The notes below the pieces were generated by a model. That model ran no database searches. It worked only from the letters and a program-made list of their open reading frames with translations, and had not been told where the DNA came from. 64,000 bases of DNA from Eleusine coracana subsp. coracana (lineage: Eukaryota; Streptophyta; Magnoliopsida; Poales; Poaceae), in contig CM064433.1 of NCBI GenBank assembly GCA_032690845.1, forward strand, positions 39,430,658-39,494,657. The letters are read 5' to 3'. Shown here in pieces: positions 42,851 through 54,633 of the stretch (position 1 is its first letter; each line of letters opens with the position of its first letter). A program made the translations under genes and the position numbers.

Positions 42851-45471
42851 CTGGCTTCCCTCCTCGCCATCCGACGCATCCTTCGACGAGCACCGCCGAA
42901 GACCATCAAACTGACCTGGGATCGTGACATCCTCATCATCCGCTGACGCCTTGTACAAGCACCGCCTCTCCCAGAACGCGGCCTGCCGAGCCTCGGAAGA
43001 GAGATTGATTTGGAAGCTGGATGGATGCGTATTGAGGGCGGCGGCTGGATATCAAGGGAGCGACCAACCCTAGCGATCTCTCGGTCTCGGAGTCGGAGTG
43101 CCAGGCAGACTCAGAATGGAATTCGCAGGCCAGACACAAAAAGATGTCTGGTCGTCTCCAAACCGAGTCGGGACTCGGGACACAAAAAGATGACGAAGCC
43201 TGCTAGCTTTTTTTTTATATACAGAGGCCTGCTAGCTTAATGAAAGCCCATTGGATCGGACAGCCCATTGGTCCCCATTAAAATGGCCCACGGCCATCGA
43301 AGGATGTGTTCGCCACGTGTCAGTATCACCTAGTATTTGGTACGTTGTATCATTGCATTCTGCGCGTGTCAACGGGTAAAAGGTGTTAATTCTTCCATAT
43401 TTCCTAGCTTTTAATTAATAGTTTATTATTTTTTTACTTTAATTTTTCTTTTATAAAATTATTAATATAATAATTATAAACTATCAGATCTATATTTAAT
43501 AGCTTAAAGAGGTGACTAAAAATTCAATCAGCTAAAAATTAACAATTCTCTAATTCTTCAGTTCCGAGTTGCTTGTTTTCTCTCCCGGACTCCGGTTCGC
43601 TACTTCTAGAAGATCGACTCGTACCTCCTCGACGACCAGTGGACCCGGGGGCAGTTGGCCCCAGTTGCAGTGTCTTCACCCGTCCCGCCGCAAGTGTTGT
43701 GTAGATGTAGTCGGTCTCTCTCTGGGTGCGCCCACAGGCCACGGTTAAGCCACTCTGGAGTGTGGAGTAGACAAAGCTGCAGCAAGCAGCCGGTGGCCTG
43801 GCCTGAAGAAATGCCACGCGCGCGAGCTCACAGGCCTCTATTCTATTCTAGACTCTGTTTTCACGCTTCGATTCGAAAGCAGAGCAGTTGGAGCTCTACG
43901 CTTTGGGCTGGGCTCCATTAACTGATCCATCCATCCTCGCCTGCAAAGAGACCCGCGCTTGTTTCACGCTTATCGCAGCCACCGGCGTCAAGGCCAGTCT
44001 CTGGTCAGTGACACCTGCTCATTTGACGGGCCCACCCCTGCGAAAAAAAAAATGGTGTGCTAGTGATAATTTTCTCTCAATGTGTCAATTCTTTACTGTT
44101 CTAGGATAAAAATGATCTTTGAGCTTACCGGGGTTCTCACCGAAAATACAAGCCGCCGCGGACCACGTGTTTTCCGGTGTTGAGTAGTGCCTTGCACCGT
44201 TCTTCTCTCTTCTCTCCCTTTAAAGAATGATGACGCGTTGTAACAAAATGTACTCCCGCGGGAGTGCACACAGTCATAATAATGCGCTGATAAAGCTGCG
44301 CGTGGACCGTCGTCGGCCCGGCCGAAAAAGCATTACCTCTGAGTCTGACGCTGACGCTGACGGTTTAGTTTGTTTTGACGGCGCCAATCCCATCCGGCAA
44401 GCACCGTCCCGTCCCGGCTCCGCCTCGCCAATCCACGGTGCTTGCTTCTTGCGCTCTTGCTTCGTCGACCTCCCGACGGATGTGGGCCCCACCGGGTTGC
44501 TCCTTTTGTTTTGTGGGGAGCACGAGCGCGCGTGGACGATGGCTCCCCGGCCGGGTTTTGGTATTATTCCTCGACCGCACGGCCCAGGTACTCATCAGAA
44601 AACGAATTCAGAGGTGCAACTGCGATTGAACACTTGTTTCAGAGTACTTCTTCAATCGCTCCTGAATCATGATCAGTGTCGCATTCGCATCAAGAATCAA
44701 GATGTGTTGTCCCAGCTCCTATCTCCAATTCCAGCTAATTCTCGGGGACTTCATAACGTTGTTGCCATCTGCTTTCTCCAGCAAATACTCGGGGACTTCT
44801 CTGTTTTCTTCTCTTTGGAAAGGTGAGTGGTGAGGAATATCACAAGTTGCAGGGGCTTTCACAAGATCCTACTGCCATGATCAGCTGGTTTTCAGTGCCG
44901 GTGTCATGCTCGATATGCGTTCGGGTGACCCAGCTGGCCAGCTACTACTTGATCCATGTATCGTACCTGCTGTGTTATACTCAAAATGGCATGACAAATA
45001 AATCATGATTTTGTCGGTGCAGTCAGCAGTTAGTTATGTATAAAAGTGATTCCTTAATCATGATTTTAAGCTGTTGTTGCTTGCCTTGCGCCCTCGTCAT
45101 GTGCTTGCCGATTTTCTTCGTTTGTATGTAGGTTAATAAGGCAACGGCTAGTCAACAACAGGTTTTCTTCTCCAAAAAAAAAAAAATTGCAGCAGGGACA
45201 ATTTATGAATCAGATTCGAGTTCTTGGTTTTTTTTTTTCAGTTTAAAGTGGAAAATCAAGTTCGCTTCCGAGTTGTCTTCTGACCATGGCGTGGGCTTGG
45301 CGGCCCAGTTCATGGTTGCTGTTTCCTGAACCATCACGACGGACGAAATCACCGCCTCCGATTCTAACAGAAGCAGTTCGTATCCCCCTTTTATAGGACC
45401 ACTCCGTCGCCTCCAATCTCCGCCTCCACAACCAGCAATCAGAAAATTTCCGAGCCAAAGATTCTTAGGCA
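42851..45471. other. Spacer between divergent genes C and D
   Basis: Head-to-head spacer. GC-rich near gene C (42.85-43.2 kb) and in 43.55-44.6 kb, AT-rich elsewhere. AAAGGTGAGTGG at about 44818 is a good splice-donor sequence, so an untranslated first exon for gene D is possible but unproven. A-rich run at 45173-45187. No further gene supported. Confidence 0.4.
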
Positions 45472-46098
45472 ATGGCCGCCGAACCAACAACAACCGACGC
45501 CGCCGCCGCCGCCTATGATGAGGGTCAAGTTGCTCCTCCGGTTGATAACGGGAAGCCGAAGAACCGGCTGTCAGATGAAGTGCTGCAATGGATCCTGTCG
45601 CGGGAGAGGCAGGAGTTCGCGCCCGACACGTCGGGCTATCCCCCGGAAAGCGTCGAGATCTTGAACAGGGGGACGGAGGCGTTCAAGGTCTTGAGCGACA
45701 GCTTCGCCGAGTTCCAGGAGGAAGTGCGCGCAGAGTACGAGGCCAAGGGATACGTCGAGGTAGACGACGACTACTTCGAGCGAAGGGAGGAGCACCGGCA
45801 GAGCATGAGGGAGGAGCTTGCGGATCTGTTCGATGGCATTGATTTCTCCGGCATCACATTCAGCGACAGGTGGTATAACAACTTGGATGAGGAAGGTGAG
45901 GATGGTGAAGAACACAGCTACTGTAACTCTGAGGAGGAAAGCGAAAGTGAAGGTGAAGAAGAGGATGATGGAGACTCTGAGGACGAACACGAAAGTGAAG
46001 GTGAAGAAGAGAATGATGGAGAAGAGGATGAGTACGAACAGAAGGGAGCAGAGGATGTAGAAGAGGAAGAGGTTCCTCCGGGGTCCAAATCCACCTGA
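45472..46098 (+). CDS. Family gene D: LPDxEV-type hypothetical protein with acidic repeats, 208 aa
   Basis: Single intact exon, ATG at 45472 (context GGCAATGGCC), TGA at 46096-46098. The N-terminus is Ala/Thr-rich. The conserved core reads RLSDEVLQWILSRERQEFAP (near residues 32-50), AFKVLSDSFAEFQEEVRAEYEA, VEVDDDYFERREEHR, MREELADLFDGIDFSGITFSDRWY. After it comes a long Glu/Asp/Ser tail with an in-frame 48-bp direct repeat (units start at 45943 and 45991). Genes A and B have a shorter acidic end. No localisation signal or catalytic motif is seen. The acidic tail would suit a chaperone-like or chromatin-associated role, but that is speculation. The 3' flank (CCTGACAGTGCAATAATG and so on) resembles that of gene C. 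I do not recognise the family. Confidence 0.68.
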   Translation: MAAEPTTTDAAAAAYDEGQVAPPVDNGKPKNRLSDEVLQWILSRERQEFAPDTSGYPPESVEILNRGTEAFKVLSDSFAEFQEEVRAEYEAKGYVEVDDDYFERREEHRQSMREELADLFDGIDFSGITFSDRWYNNLDEEGEDGEEHSYCNSEEESESEGEEEDDGDSEDEHESEGEEENDGEEDEYEQKGAEDVEEEEVPPGSKST

Positions 46099-47318
46099 CC
46101 TGCTGATTTTTCTCATGCGATTGTTGGCAGCTAAATGTATGCCTGACAGTGCAATAATGTCATCAGCCCATCCGTATGTCAAGTTGCAGGTTGTACTTAG
46201 CTAATGTGACGTCTAGTTAATTCCTACCAGGAATTCAAAAAAAAAATAAAAAATCCTACCAGTACCTTATTACTAGGCTATGGACATATGGCTATGTTCT
46301 CATGTTCATCAGGGATGCTGCTGCTGTTCCAGTGCCTTCTGTTATCTGTTTATCAAAGTCTTTTTTGTTAGGTTCCTCAGAAATTTTATCAAAGTTTTGC
46401 AGTTGAACAATATTACTGCAACACTTTTACTTGCCTTTGGGTTCCTGGAATTAAGGGAAGTAAAGAAAGTAAAGAAAAATATTTTGCAAATATTTTGCTA
46501 TAACATTTGTGAGGTAATAATATACTAGTTAAGCAAATAAAGAAAAAAAATAGAATAAAGCCAAATTACAGCATGCTCAAACAGGATGTTCGGGCAAACT
46601 GAGGTCTTTTAATGAGGACACAAACAACCGAATCATACCATGAATGCATAGCTTAAGAGTTTTGGCTCAATCCTTCCCAGTGAACCACATTTTGTATCAA
46701 AATGCATATACTACGCCTGACCAAATAAGAGAAAATGGGACAAATTTAGTTTCTGAATAAGTGGACCCGAGGCACCAAAGGTAGTAAAGTTTCAAGAAAC
46801 AGTTCACTGGCGCAAAAGAGACGAATATAGGGAGTTATATGATGTACAGTATGCATGACTAAAAAAAGCAAAATTGAATAAATTTAGCTTCTGAAGACAA
46901 TAATAATACCATCACTGACCCAAAAGTAGAACAAAAGAGATGAATATAGCGAGGATCGTGAGAGTTCGTCCAACCACTCCTAACTACTGAAAGAATAGTA
47001 AATTTAAATAAGAAAAATGAAAACCTCAAATATGATTAATGATAAAAGTGTAACATATCAAGCAAGAAAGAGAACACATTTGAAAACAGCGTATCTCACT
47101 GTTTCGGATTTTATATGACATCATGCAAATACGACTCGCCAAGGTTTGTATATTGCGTCTTTCAAGAAAAATGTTTGTACGACACCATGGATGAACTTTT
47201 AAATCTGAGAATAGTTAACCACAGCAATGAAGTTTACAGCGATAAAAGTCTGGAACAAGATTGTCATAGTATTTAATATCTAGTTCACCAATCGGTACCA
47301 GAGCTGGGACTGGTAACC
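46099..47318. other. Spacer, 3' flanks of gene D and of the three-exon gene
   Basis: Gene D 3' UTR at the left, AT-rich sequence in the centre, probable 3' UTR of the minus-strand gene at the right. No coding sequence recognised. Confidence 0.4.
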
Positions 47319-49656
47319 TCAAACTGGTAATTCCTTCGAGAAGTGCGGTGGTGGTGAAATGGGCACTCCACCAACACGGCGTACTGCAGCCAACATCTCA
47401 TCCATCCGTGCGAGAAGAACTTTCAGTGTGGCCTTCAGATGGGCAACTTCAGGTTTGTTCGGCCTACTTTCAGGAGACTTCTTTCGCCCTCTTGGCTTAG
47501 CCTCACCTTTCACTTTCACTTTTCTTTCAAACTCAGTTTCCAGTATCTGGATGCGAGAACTCCTTATCTCATTGTAGTACTTAATCAGCCTTCGGTTAGC
47601 TCGATTGATTCTTTCATCACGGACCAGATCAGCCTTGCATATCTCAATTTTGGTATACTCCTGCATCAAAGTTCAGCACATGAATTCCAAAAGGGACCAC
47701 AAAACGAGAAGGAAATGAATGCCAAAAACATTTCCCTAAGGTATTATGCCATTAGACACTTCATAAACAAGCAAATATTAAATTAAGTACAATTCAATGA
47801 CTGGGCAGAACAACAGTTATACCCTCTGCAACTGCACAATTCAATGCAACTGCAACAAATCAAATGAAAAAGAACAAGATAACACAATATACCTCTGCAC
47901 AAGAGCAAAAGCAGCTACCAATAAAAAACTCACCTGAATTCATGGGTATCCAAAATAGCTATTCAGTTACTCATGATGTTATACACTTGTACTCTCTGGT
48001 TGGAACATCATGTGTTCTCGACATATATATTAGAGAAAACTTCACTATCATTTAGAAGCAGTATTTCTTTTGTACACCCCTAATATTACAATTACAAGGA
48101 TTTGGTGCTCACTGACATTAGATACTAATCTAAAGAAAAAATGGACTACAAAATATCAGGAACATGAAGGGGCAACAATTTGGCAATAATAATAAGTAAT
48201 AACAAATACAAAATCAATTATTAACATTATGTTGTACATGATCAAATGCATGGTACTGACATCCAACGAGCCTACACAAGGGAGAAAGCTACCAAAGTGA
48301 CTTGCCTATCATCCACAGCCTAGCTTACATGATTGTCATAACATCAGATACTAAAGGGAATAATAAACAGGAACAAAGTTGAGAAGTTATATCAGACTTA
48401 TATCATCTGCAAAACAAATGTGTTCTGGATTTCCTTACAACCAATTTTGCAGAATATTCTCAATAACACAACGGCATGGCATTACCAACAGTCACATCAG
48501 CAAAATTTCAAGGCAATTGTTATGTTAAGCTATAAACATAGCTCAACAAAAAAACAAATCATATCCTACTTATTGCTATACCTCTAGAATAATAACCAGT
48601 CAGGTACTGAATTACTGAATGGTCTCACGCAAACACATACCCACATCTCACGTTTCTGTTGTGAAACGGCGGCACAGAGGACCTTCGCCCACGGCTATAA
48701 ACATAGCTCAACAAAAAAAAACTATATATTTTTTTTATTTGAAATCAAAACAAACTATATCATATTTGTTGCTATACCACTAGAATAATAACCAGTCAGA
48801 TACTAAAATTACTGAATGGTCTCACTAAAACACATACCCACATCTCACGTTTCTGTTGTGGAACGGGGGCACCGAGGGCCTCCGCCCACTGAATGGTCTC
48901 TTCTTCTTGCCTACCCTCCTCTATGACTCATCGCAGCCTCTTATATAAGAGGTGCCTAACAAACTAGACCAACAGCCAATCTAATCTGCTAACAACCTTA
49001 AACAGACTAACAAATCCTAACAAACTAGCTGATTAACTGCAGCTACCGCTGCACAAGGTGTTGTGGCCTCCATGCCACAACAGTATCCCACAGCAAGTTT
49101 AAGGAAAATTAACCAGAACAATAACAATAGAGATCTCCAACCATACACGACAAGCCCCATACCAAATTCATCAGGTCAAACAGCCACTGCACAATCAATC
49201 AATCAGAAACATATCACCACATTAAATATCTGGTTGTTATAACACGCCATCAGAGATCTCTATGATTTGTTCAAAGGACAAGCCCCGTACCAAATTCATC
49301 GGGTCAAACAGCCACTGCACAATCAATAAATCAGAAACATATCACCACATTAAATATCTGATTGTTATAACACGCCATCAGTGATCTCTATGATTTGTTC
49401 AAAGGACCAGGGTTTACCAGATCACAGGGGACTAGTCGCTAACACAAAGCAACATCAATTAATAGAACAAAAATCCGATTGGCAAGTTTGAGATGAGAAT
49501 TACCACACGGGGAACTCCTGGGGAGTGCTGGATCTTGCCATATCCCGGCGTGCCCTTGGCTCCGGCAACCTGTCTGTTCGGGTTGCCCTCAACGAAGTAC
49601 TCTGCGGAACTGTTCTCCACCACCTCGCGCCGGCGGCGAGGAACGACGCCGGCCAT
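47319..49656 (-). CDS. Three-exon hypothetical gene, about 191 aa
   Basis: I assemble three minus-strand exons, all joined in phase 0. Exon 1, 49656-49504, has an ATG in a CCACCATGG context, is Arg-rich at the start (VPRRRREVVENSS) and contains GTPGYGKIQHSPGVPR. Its donor is GTAATT. Exon 2, 48918-48838, gives EETIQWAEALGAPVPQQKREMW, with donor GTATGT. Exon 3, 47660-47319, starts after TTTGATGCAG, gives EYTKIEICKADLVRDERINR, a basic helical stretch (RRLIKYYNEIRSSRIQ, FERKVKVKGEAKPRGRKK), a helical segment (LKATLKVLLARMDEMLAAV) and a Pro-rich end before TGA. No frame lesions are seen. The protein is basic and helical, possibly nuclear or nucleic-acid binding, but I do not recognise the family. 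Exon 2 has a second, decayed copy near 48640-48690. The exon 2 acceptor (TAGAG) is my weakest choice. Confidence 0.5.
48529..48893. repeat. Tandem duplication containing exon 2
   Basis: Unit 1 (48529-48693) and unit 2 (48694 to about 48893) both begin GCTATAAACATAGCTCAACA and share the minus-strand exon segment ending in CAACAGAAACGTGAGATGTGG with its splice donor. Unit 1 has changes (VLCAAVSQQKREMW) and lacks the upstream half of the exon. Unit 2 contains an extra A/T tract near 48720. Confidence 0.8.
49149..49404. repeat. 128-bp tandem duplication in intron 1
   Basis: Two units of exactly 128 bp (49149-49276 and 49277-49404), starting GACAAGCCCC and sharing AACATATCACCACATTAAAT, differ at only a few positions. 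They lie inside the first intron of the three-exon gene. Confidence 0.88.
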
Positions 49657-51861
49657 GGTGGCTTGGATCTCGGGCTGCAGTTCGCTATGGAGCAGGTGGG
49701 CAAAGGGGAGAACGGCGTGTACTGAGCGTGCTAATCCAGATACAGGTGATGACGAATAAAGTGGGCTTCTCTTATAATGCGGGACTGGATGGGACGAATG
49801 CCAGTATTTTTACAGGATAGATAAAAAGCCAGGAATTTTCTACCGAACACAAGTGTTTACTCTCCTTTTTCCCTCGGTACTCAACTGTAATTTAATTCTT
49901 TTAAAAATATATATTTCTTAAATTTATGTATACCTTTGCATACTATTGCTAGCTAGATAGTGTACTTGGGGTGGTTTAGGAATTGAAAGTTAATTAGCTA
50001 ATTTACGATTTGTTGCAACAAGGCAAAAACAAAAACCTGTGTGCACCACCAATGGTACCCACAGCCTAACAAAATACAAGCGCAACCTCCCTTTTGGGGT
50101 TTAAATTCCTCATAAGTAGTCCAATTTCCCTTCGTGTACCCAGCTCATTTTTAATTCCGGTCAACCAAACATGAGAAATGATACCTACAAAGAGGCTATG
50201 TGCTTTGCAAAAGTTGTTTAGCCTATAAAATTTCGACGCTTCAAGAAATAGTAGATTGTTATGAGACAATGAGCACAACAGATAAGAAAGCGATCTAGCT
50301 GAACAATATTGTCAAATTTTAATCCTAACTCTTACTTTTTCAGTTATATTTATGAAAATAGAAATATAGCTTGGCTAATAGCATAGCTAGGAATGATGAC
50401 CCCGTGGAGGGAATTTTACAAAGAACCTGAAGTTTTTCAATCAAATCGCAGGATTTCTATTTGACCTGAAAATTAAAAGAGGTAGCATTTTTATATCAAC
50501 AAATAATATATGTATACACTAGTGTTATGCACGCATAATATTTTTGTTCTTGAAGAAAATTAAGCAGACTATTTAGGATACCAAATTAAGGAAATTACCA
50601 CACGAGACATAAAGACCCACCCAATTTATTCTGACAAAATAAATCACAACAGTAGGTTTCAACTTTTACTTTGATTAATAACACATCTGTATCCTAGAAC
50701 AAATAGATGGTGACAATATGATTCATGGATCAAATTACTTAAACTATGTTACATGAAACATAATCACAATCCACATCGTCTCGAAACACATTACACTCAT
50801 TATCTCCGATCACGATAACTAGAATAACACATATATTTGCTTTGGCTCCTACTTTTTCCTTTGAATAAATAAACTTGAGGAAGATATTGCCGACGTTCAA
50901 ATAAATATAAACCAAATAGATAAACCAAACACATTAACTTTTTCTAAGAAAAAGACAAATCAGACTGAATACCCTTTTCTAGCTTTCATGTAATTGTGAT
51001 TATAAATACTGTCCTATTCTTTATCTACTTTGAATGAAAGAATAGTCGGTTTGTTCTAACGTTGTCTATATTTGTAACAAAATCTTTGAATCCTTTGAGA
51101 AACAAAAGGAGGATATGAAATCATTAATAATTCTGAATACACAGACAAAATAATTTTAATGTTCATAATTGTGAGTAAGCACAACCAATATCATAGGCAG
51201 GTGGGCAGTTAAAGAAGATAGAATTTTTTGCTTGATTGGCAGAGCCTAATGTAAACATAGTCGGTTTTTATTTCTCTAGTGAAAATGTTCAGTGTTTTCA
51301 ATCTACAATATATAAAATAAAAAATAAACACTACCTCCATCCCATTAGACGTTTATTTCTAACATATAGTTTGTGAGCTTTATTCATTTTATAGAACATG
51401 ACTAATTTTGTAATGGAGAAAAAGTTCTATACTTCACATAATTGTAGATTTTACTATGAGAGAGTACAAGCATATGTCAAAATAACATGACAAGATTGAT
51501 TACTACAATATTACTGTTTATAGGGCATAAAAGAGGATTGTGTGCAAATTACAGCCCATTATATAACATTTATCTACAATCGCGCTCCTCCATGAACCAA
51601 AAAAATGTTTTAACTTAACATGTTCAACCTGTTCAAATCCTTAACTTAAGCCAGGGAAAAAAATTGGCAACCTTCACACTATGAATACCAAAGATGGTGT
51701 TAATTAGGAAGAAATTAACACAGTACAAAACCACAAAAAAAAACAGCAAACACCTGCTTGATATAGTGATAATTTTTTTCTTACCATGACATAATCATGC
51801 ACAGAGAACTCCAAGGTAAGCTTTAACGCATAATACTTCCATAAGGATGCAATAAATTAAA
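49657..51861. other. AT-rich spacer, no gene recognised
   Basis: Promoter side of the three-exon gene, then AT-rich DNA. CTACCTCCATCCCATTAGA near 51330 resembles a Stowaway-type end without a partner. Short open frames look random. Confidence 0.4.
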
Positions 51862-52047
51862 TCCGAATGCTGAGATGAACTTCAGGTGATACATCTTGAT
51901 CAATCTGCATAGTGGGTTCATCATGGTTACTCACAGCTTTATCAGCAGCAAAGAAAGATGCATTCATCCTAAGCAAATCGCTCAACTCTGGAGCTACTAC
52001 ACACATCAATTGCCCCGAGTTGAATGCACTGTCAATGATGTCAATGC
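51862..52047 (-). CDS. Possible terminal exon of an unidentified gene
   Basis: On the minus strand a sequence reading TACCATGCAG, a reasonable acceptor, is followed by an open segment: SIDIIDSAFNSGQLMCVVAP, ELSDLLRMNASFF, then an acidic end (MQIDQDVSPEVHLSIRI) and a stop. Composition is protein-like, with no low complexity. No matching upstream exon was found, and the neighbouring sequence looks repeat-derived. It may be an orphan exon fragment carried by a transposon. Confidence 0.25.
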
Positions 52048-52189
52048 TGCATGGTAAGATCAGTGGGGTATTAAGGAAAGGTCCCATTTATATCCAGAGC
52101 TATTATTGGTGCTATATAAATAAGGGTCCGCCAAGTACTTTAGCTAATCAAATATTTTCTATGAACAGAAGGTTTAAATTTTTTTGGAA

Positions 52190-52254
52190 TGCTAACAAAA
52201 ACAACTATGCTTTTAATCCGAAGCAAGTTAGGGGTAGGCTAGAGATGAAACCCC
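52190..52254 (-). repeat. SINE-like 3' end fragment
   Basis: The stretch CCGAAGCAAGTTAGGGGTAG followed by GCTAGAGATGAAACCCC resembles the conserved 3' region of grass Au-type SINEs, reading toward an AACAA-type end on the left. Only this short part is present. Recognition is from memory. Confidence 0.4.
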
Positions 52255-52257
52255 AAA

Positions 52258-52456
52258 GAACCGAATCATGAAAGCAAAACAAACAAACACAAGAAACAAA
52301 GCAAGGAAGAAGAGGAGTGGGAAAAGAGTAATAGAAAAAACAAACAAACAAAAGAATAGAAAAAGGAGAGAAAGCAAAACTGGACAAGGAGAAGGAGAGA
52401 AGAAGTATAAAAAGGGCGATATAAATAAAACTAAACAAAAGAAAAGAGGAAAACAT
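52258..52456. repeat. About 200-bp purine-rich strand-asymmetric tract
   Basis: The plus strand is almost entirely A and G with C restricted to AAAC and ACA units and very few T. Repeated AAACAAACAAA, AGAAGAAG and GGAGAGAA motifs. The Lys-rich open frame across it is a by-product of composition. Confidence 0.7.
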
Positions 52457-54234
52457 TACTTCACCTCATGTTGCAGGATAATAAGGCACATAAGATTTAA
52501 TCTAAGCACGTATGCCCTATGCAAGGTACTTCTACAGTACTGGATGTTTGAAAAACTACTAAGACAAGCATAGTGACCAAATCAATCAAAATACAGACAA
52601 GCATAATTTCCAGGGTCCAAAGCAAACAGAGCCCAACTGCAAGCAGGGAAACAAAATCAAAAGGTATGTTAAACCTATTCGTTATTCTGAAAATGATACT
52701 AGTTATAGTAATACTCCCTCTCGTTTGTATACTCAAAGTTGGTTAGTTCAGTTTTGATTGATCAACGTCAAGAATACAGACCACTATAATTTTATTACTC
52801 CCAACTAGTTCAATACATATTAAAAAAACACAAACCACAATATTCCTTACTTTGCACCTAATGAAGTTGTAAGCCTATCTCAGCAGAAACGAAGACTCCC
52901 AAGAGCAACACTGCATACGCTTTTGCTGGGTACTTGATACACCAAGTTGCATTGTATGACATACATAGGAGCTTGCACAAGCCATGCAATCATTCAATTA
53001 TTTGAAAATACGCTCTTCAGGTTATCGATCAAAATACCGAGATGTGCTTCACACAATTCAATTAATGTATTTGTCCCCACTTGAAGCCTTTCAATAGAAT
53101 CTTCACATGTTTTCAATTTACTAGCAATTTTGCTTATCCATTACGATTCTTAATTTTTTTTTCCAGATCACCATAAGACTAATCAAATCACTTTAAATTA
53201 TCTGTCCTAAACAGATTGAAAACAAAGTTCTATGAGATAACTCGTATATAAAGACAAAAAAAACATTCAGGCACATAACAATACTAAAAGGATTGATTTG
53301 ACAAAGATAAAACATACAGGTACGTGACAGCAAACAACAGTGGAAAAATTATATTCATCAGTAGATAGATGTGATAAACTGAATTAGTGAAAGAACTCTT
53401 TTCAAACATAGACTAAAAGAAACTTGCAAGCAAATGGTGAAGACTAAACTGTAAAACCCAGTGACAGGGCCCTGGACGCACTCGCCGACTGGTCAACCTT
53501 GTTGGCACAATGACGTTATGTCAGTGACGAAGTCGTATAGACGAGGACGAGTCGATGCTCATGAATACAAGAAGCCTTAAGGCGTCAGTGATGAAGCCTC
53601 GATGCTCCCGAATACATGGGAACGGAAGTCGGTCGTACATCCATCGAGGATTTGAGCACGGCCTGGTGCCCACCTCGAGATTGGAAAGATGGGGTAAGTA
53701 TCCACCGTAACCCAACAGATCCATGAAGGTCAAGGTAAGCCAACAGATAGATCTGGGGAAGACGAGGAAATGAGATGGAGCCAGGAGACGAAAGAGGAGG
53801 CGGCTTAATTAGGTCAGGGCAAAAAAACGAAAACCGCAACTTCGTCTCGTAAAGGGAAGGGCCAGGAGACACGCCGCGTCAGGAGGGAAAAGGCGTGGGC
53901 CCCGCTAGTCAGCGACTCGACATTTAGGGGAAAAAAAAGCTGTATATCTCGTGAAAATCTCTTCCACGGCCACGGCCTACCTCTGACCTGCTCGACGTCC
54001 GGTGATGTCCGTCGTCGAACAAGGCGACCCACAGACGCACGGACGCGGCCGTTTTCATGGTAGCCAGTGTTTCAAAAGCGCAGAAGCTACCACAAAAAAT
54101 CATGAAAAATAAACCTATATACCCATACGATGATATGAACACATCTAGAACTGAGAATACAAACACGTGACAAAACTAGAAAGACGAGTTCTCCACGATG
54201 AACTACGTAATACTAGCTTATAGGGCTGTCTCAC
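52457..54234. other. Spacer, no firm gene
   Basis: AT-rich to about 53.45 kb, including ATACTCCCTCTCG near 52711 that looks like a Stowaway end. A GC-rich, CG-containing part follows, with a loose direct repeat (GTCAGTGA-GAAG and GATGCTC near 53520 and 53590). No supported coding sequence. Confidence 0.4.
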
Positions 54235-54633
54235 CTTTAATTTTCTCTGCCGCCGAAGTGGAGATCGAAGCATCAGCCCGGATCTGGCCGTACTTCTAGC
54301 ATCACAGCCCGGTGCTGGGAGAACGAACCGCCGCCGGTAATCGGGCCCCTCTCCCATAACCACTTGCTGTCCATCTAGACGTTGACCTTCGATGCAAAAC
54401 AGTCGAGGGACCTTCGACAACGAAGAACCATACGACCAGCAGACCAGGGATCGACCATGACTGGTTTCCAACATGAACCTTAATGTCGATTCAAGATCCA
54501 CACGCAGGAAGGAAGAATCCTCGTTGTCCTAGCCACGATTCACTTCCATGAACCGAGTGACGAACAGCATGGCCCCTGGCCGTGTCACGGCTTGATAACC
54601 GTGGATAGAGGAGCTCTGGTGGGGGAATTCCAT
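54235..54633 (-). pseudogene. Possible first exon of an unknown gene, with in-frame stop
   Basis: On the minus strand an ATG at 54633 with context CTCCATGGA follows a pyrimidine-rich leader. It opens 34 codons (MEFPHQSSSIHGYQAV and on) to TAG at 54531-54529. The same frame continues SSFLRVDLESTLRFMLE, GQQVVMGEGPDYRRRF to a strong splice donor (AAAG/GTGAGA) at 54235. Start context, leader and donor look like a real first exon. The stop makes it a pseudogene or an upstream short ORF. No second exon or family recognised. Confidence 0.35.

Noticed and set aside
44227..44826. 199-codon open frame ending beside a good splice donor
   Set aside because: No family motif, mixed composition and competing frames. 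The donor alone is not enough to call a gene. Kept only as a possible leader exon of gene D.
45571..46182. 203-codon minus-strand frame opposite gene D
   Set aside because: Antisense of the acidic repeat region (Phe/Leu/Ile-rich mirror of GAA/GAG codons).
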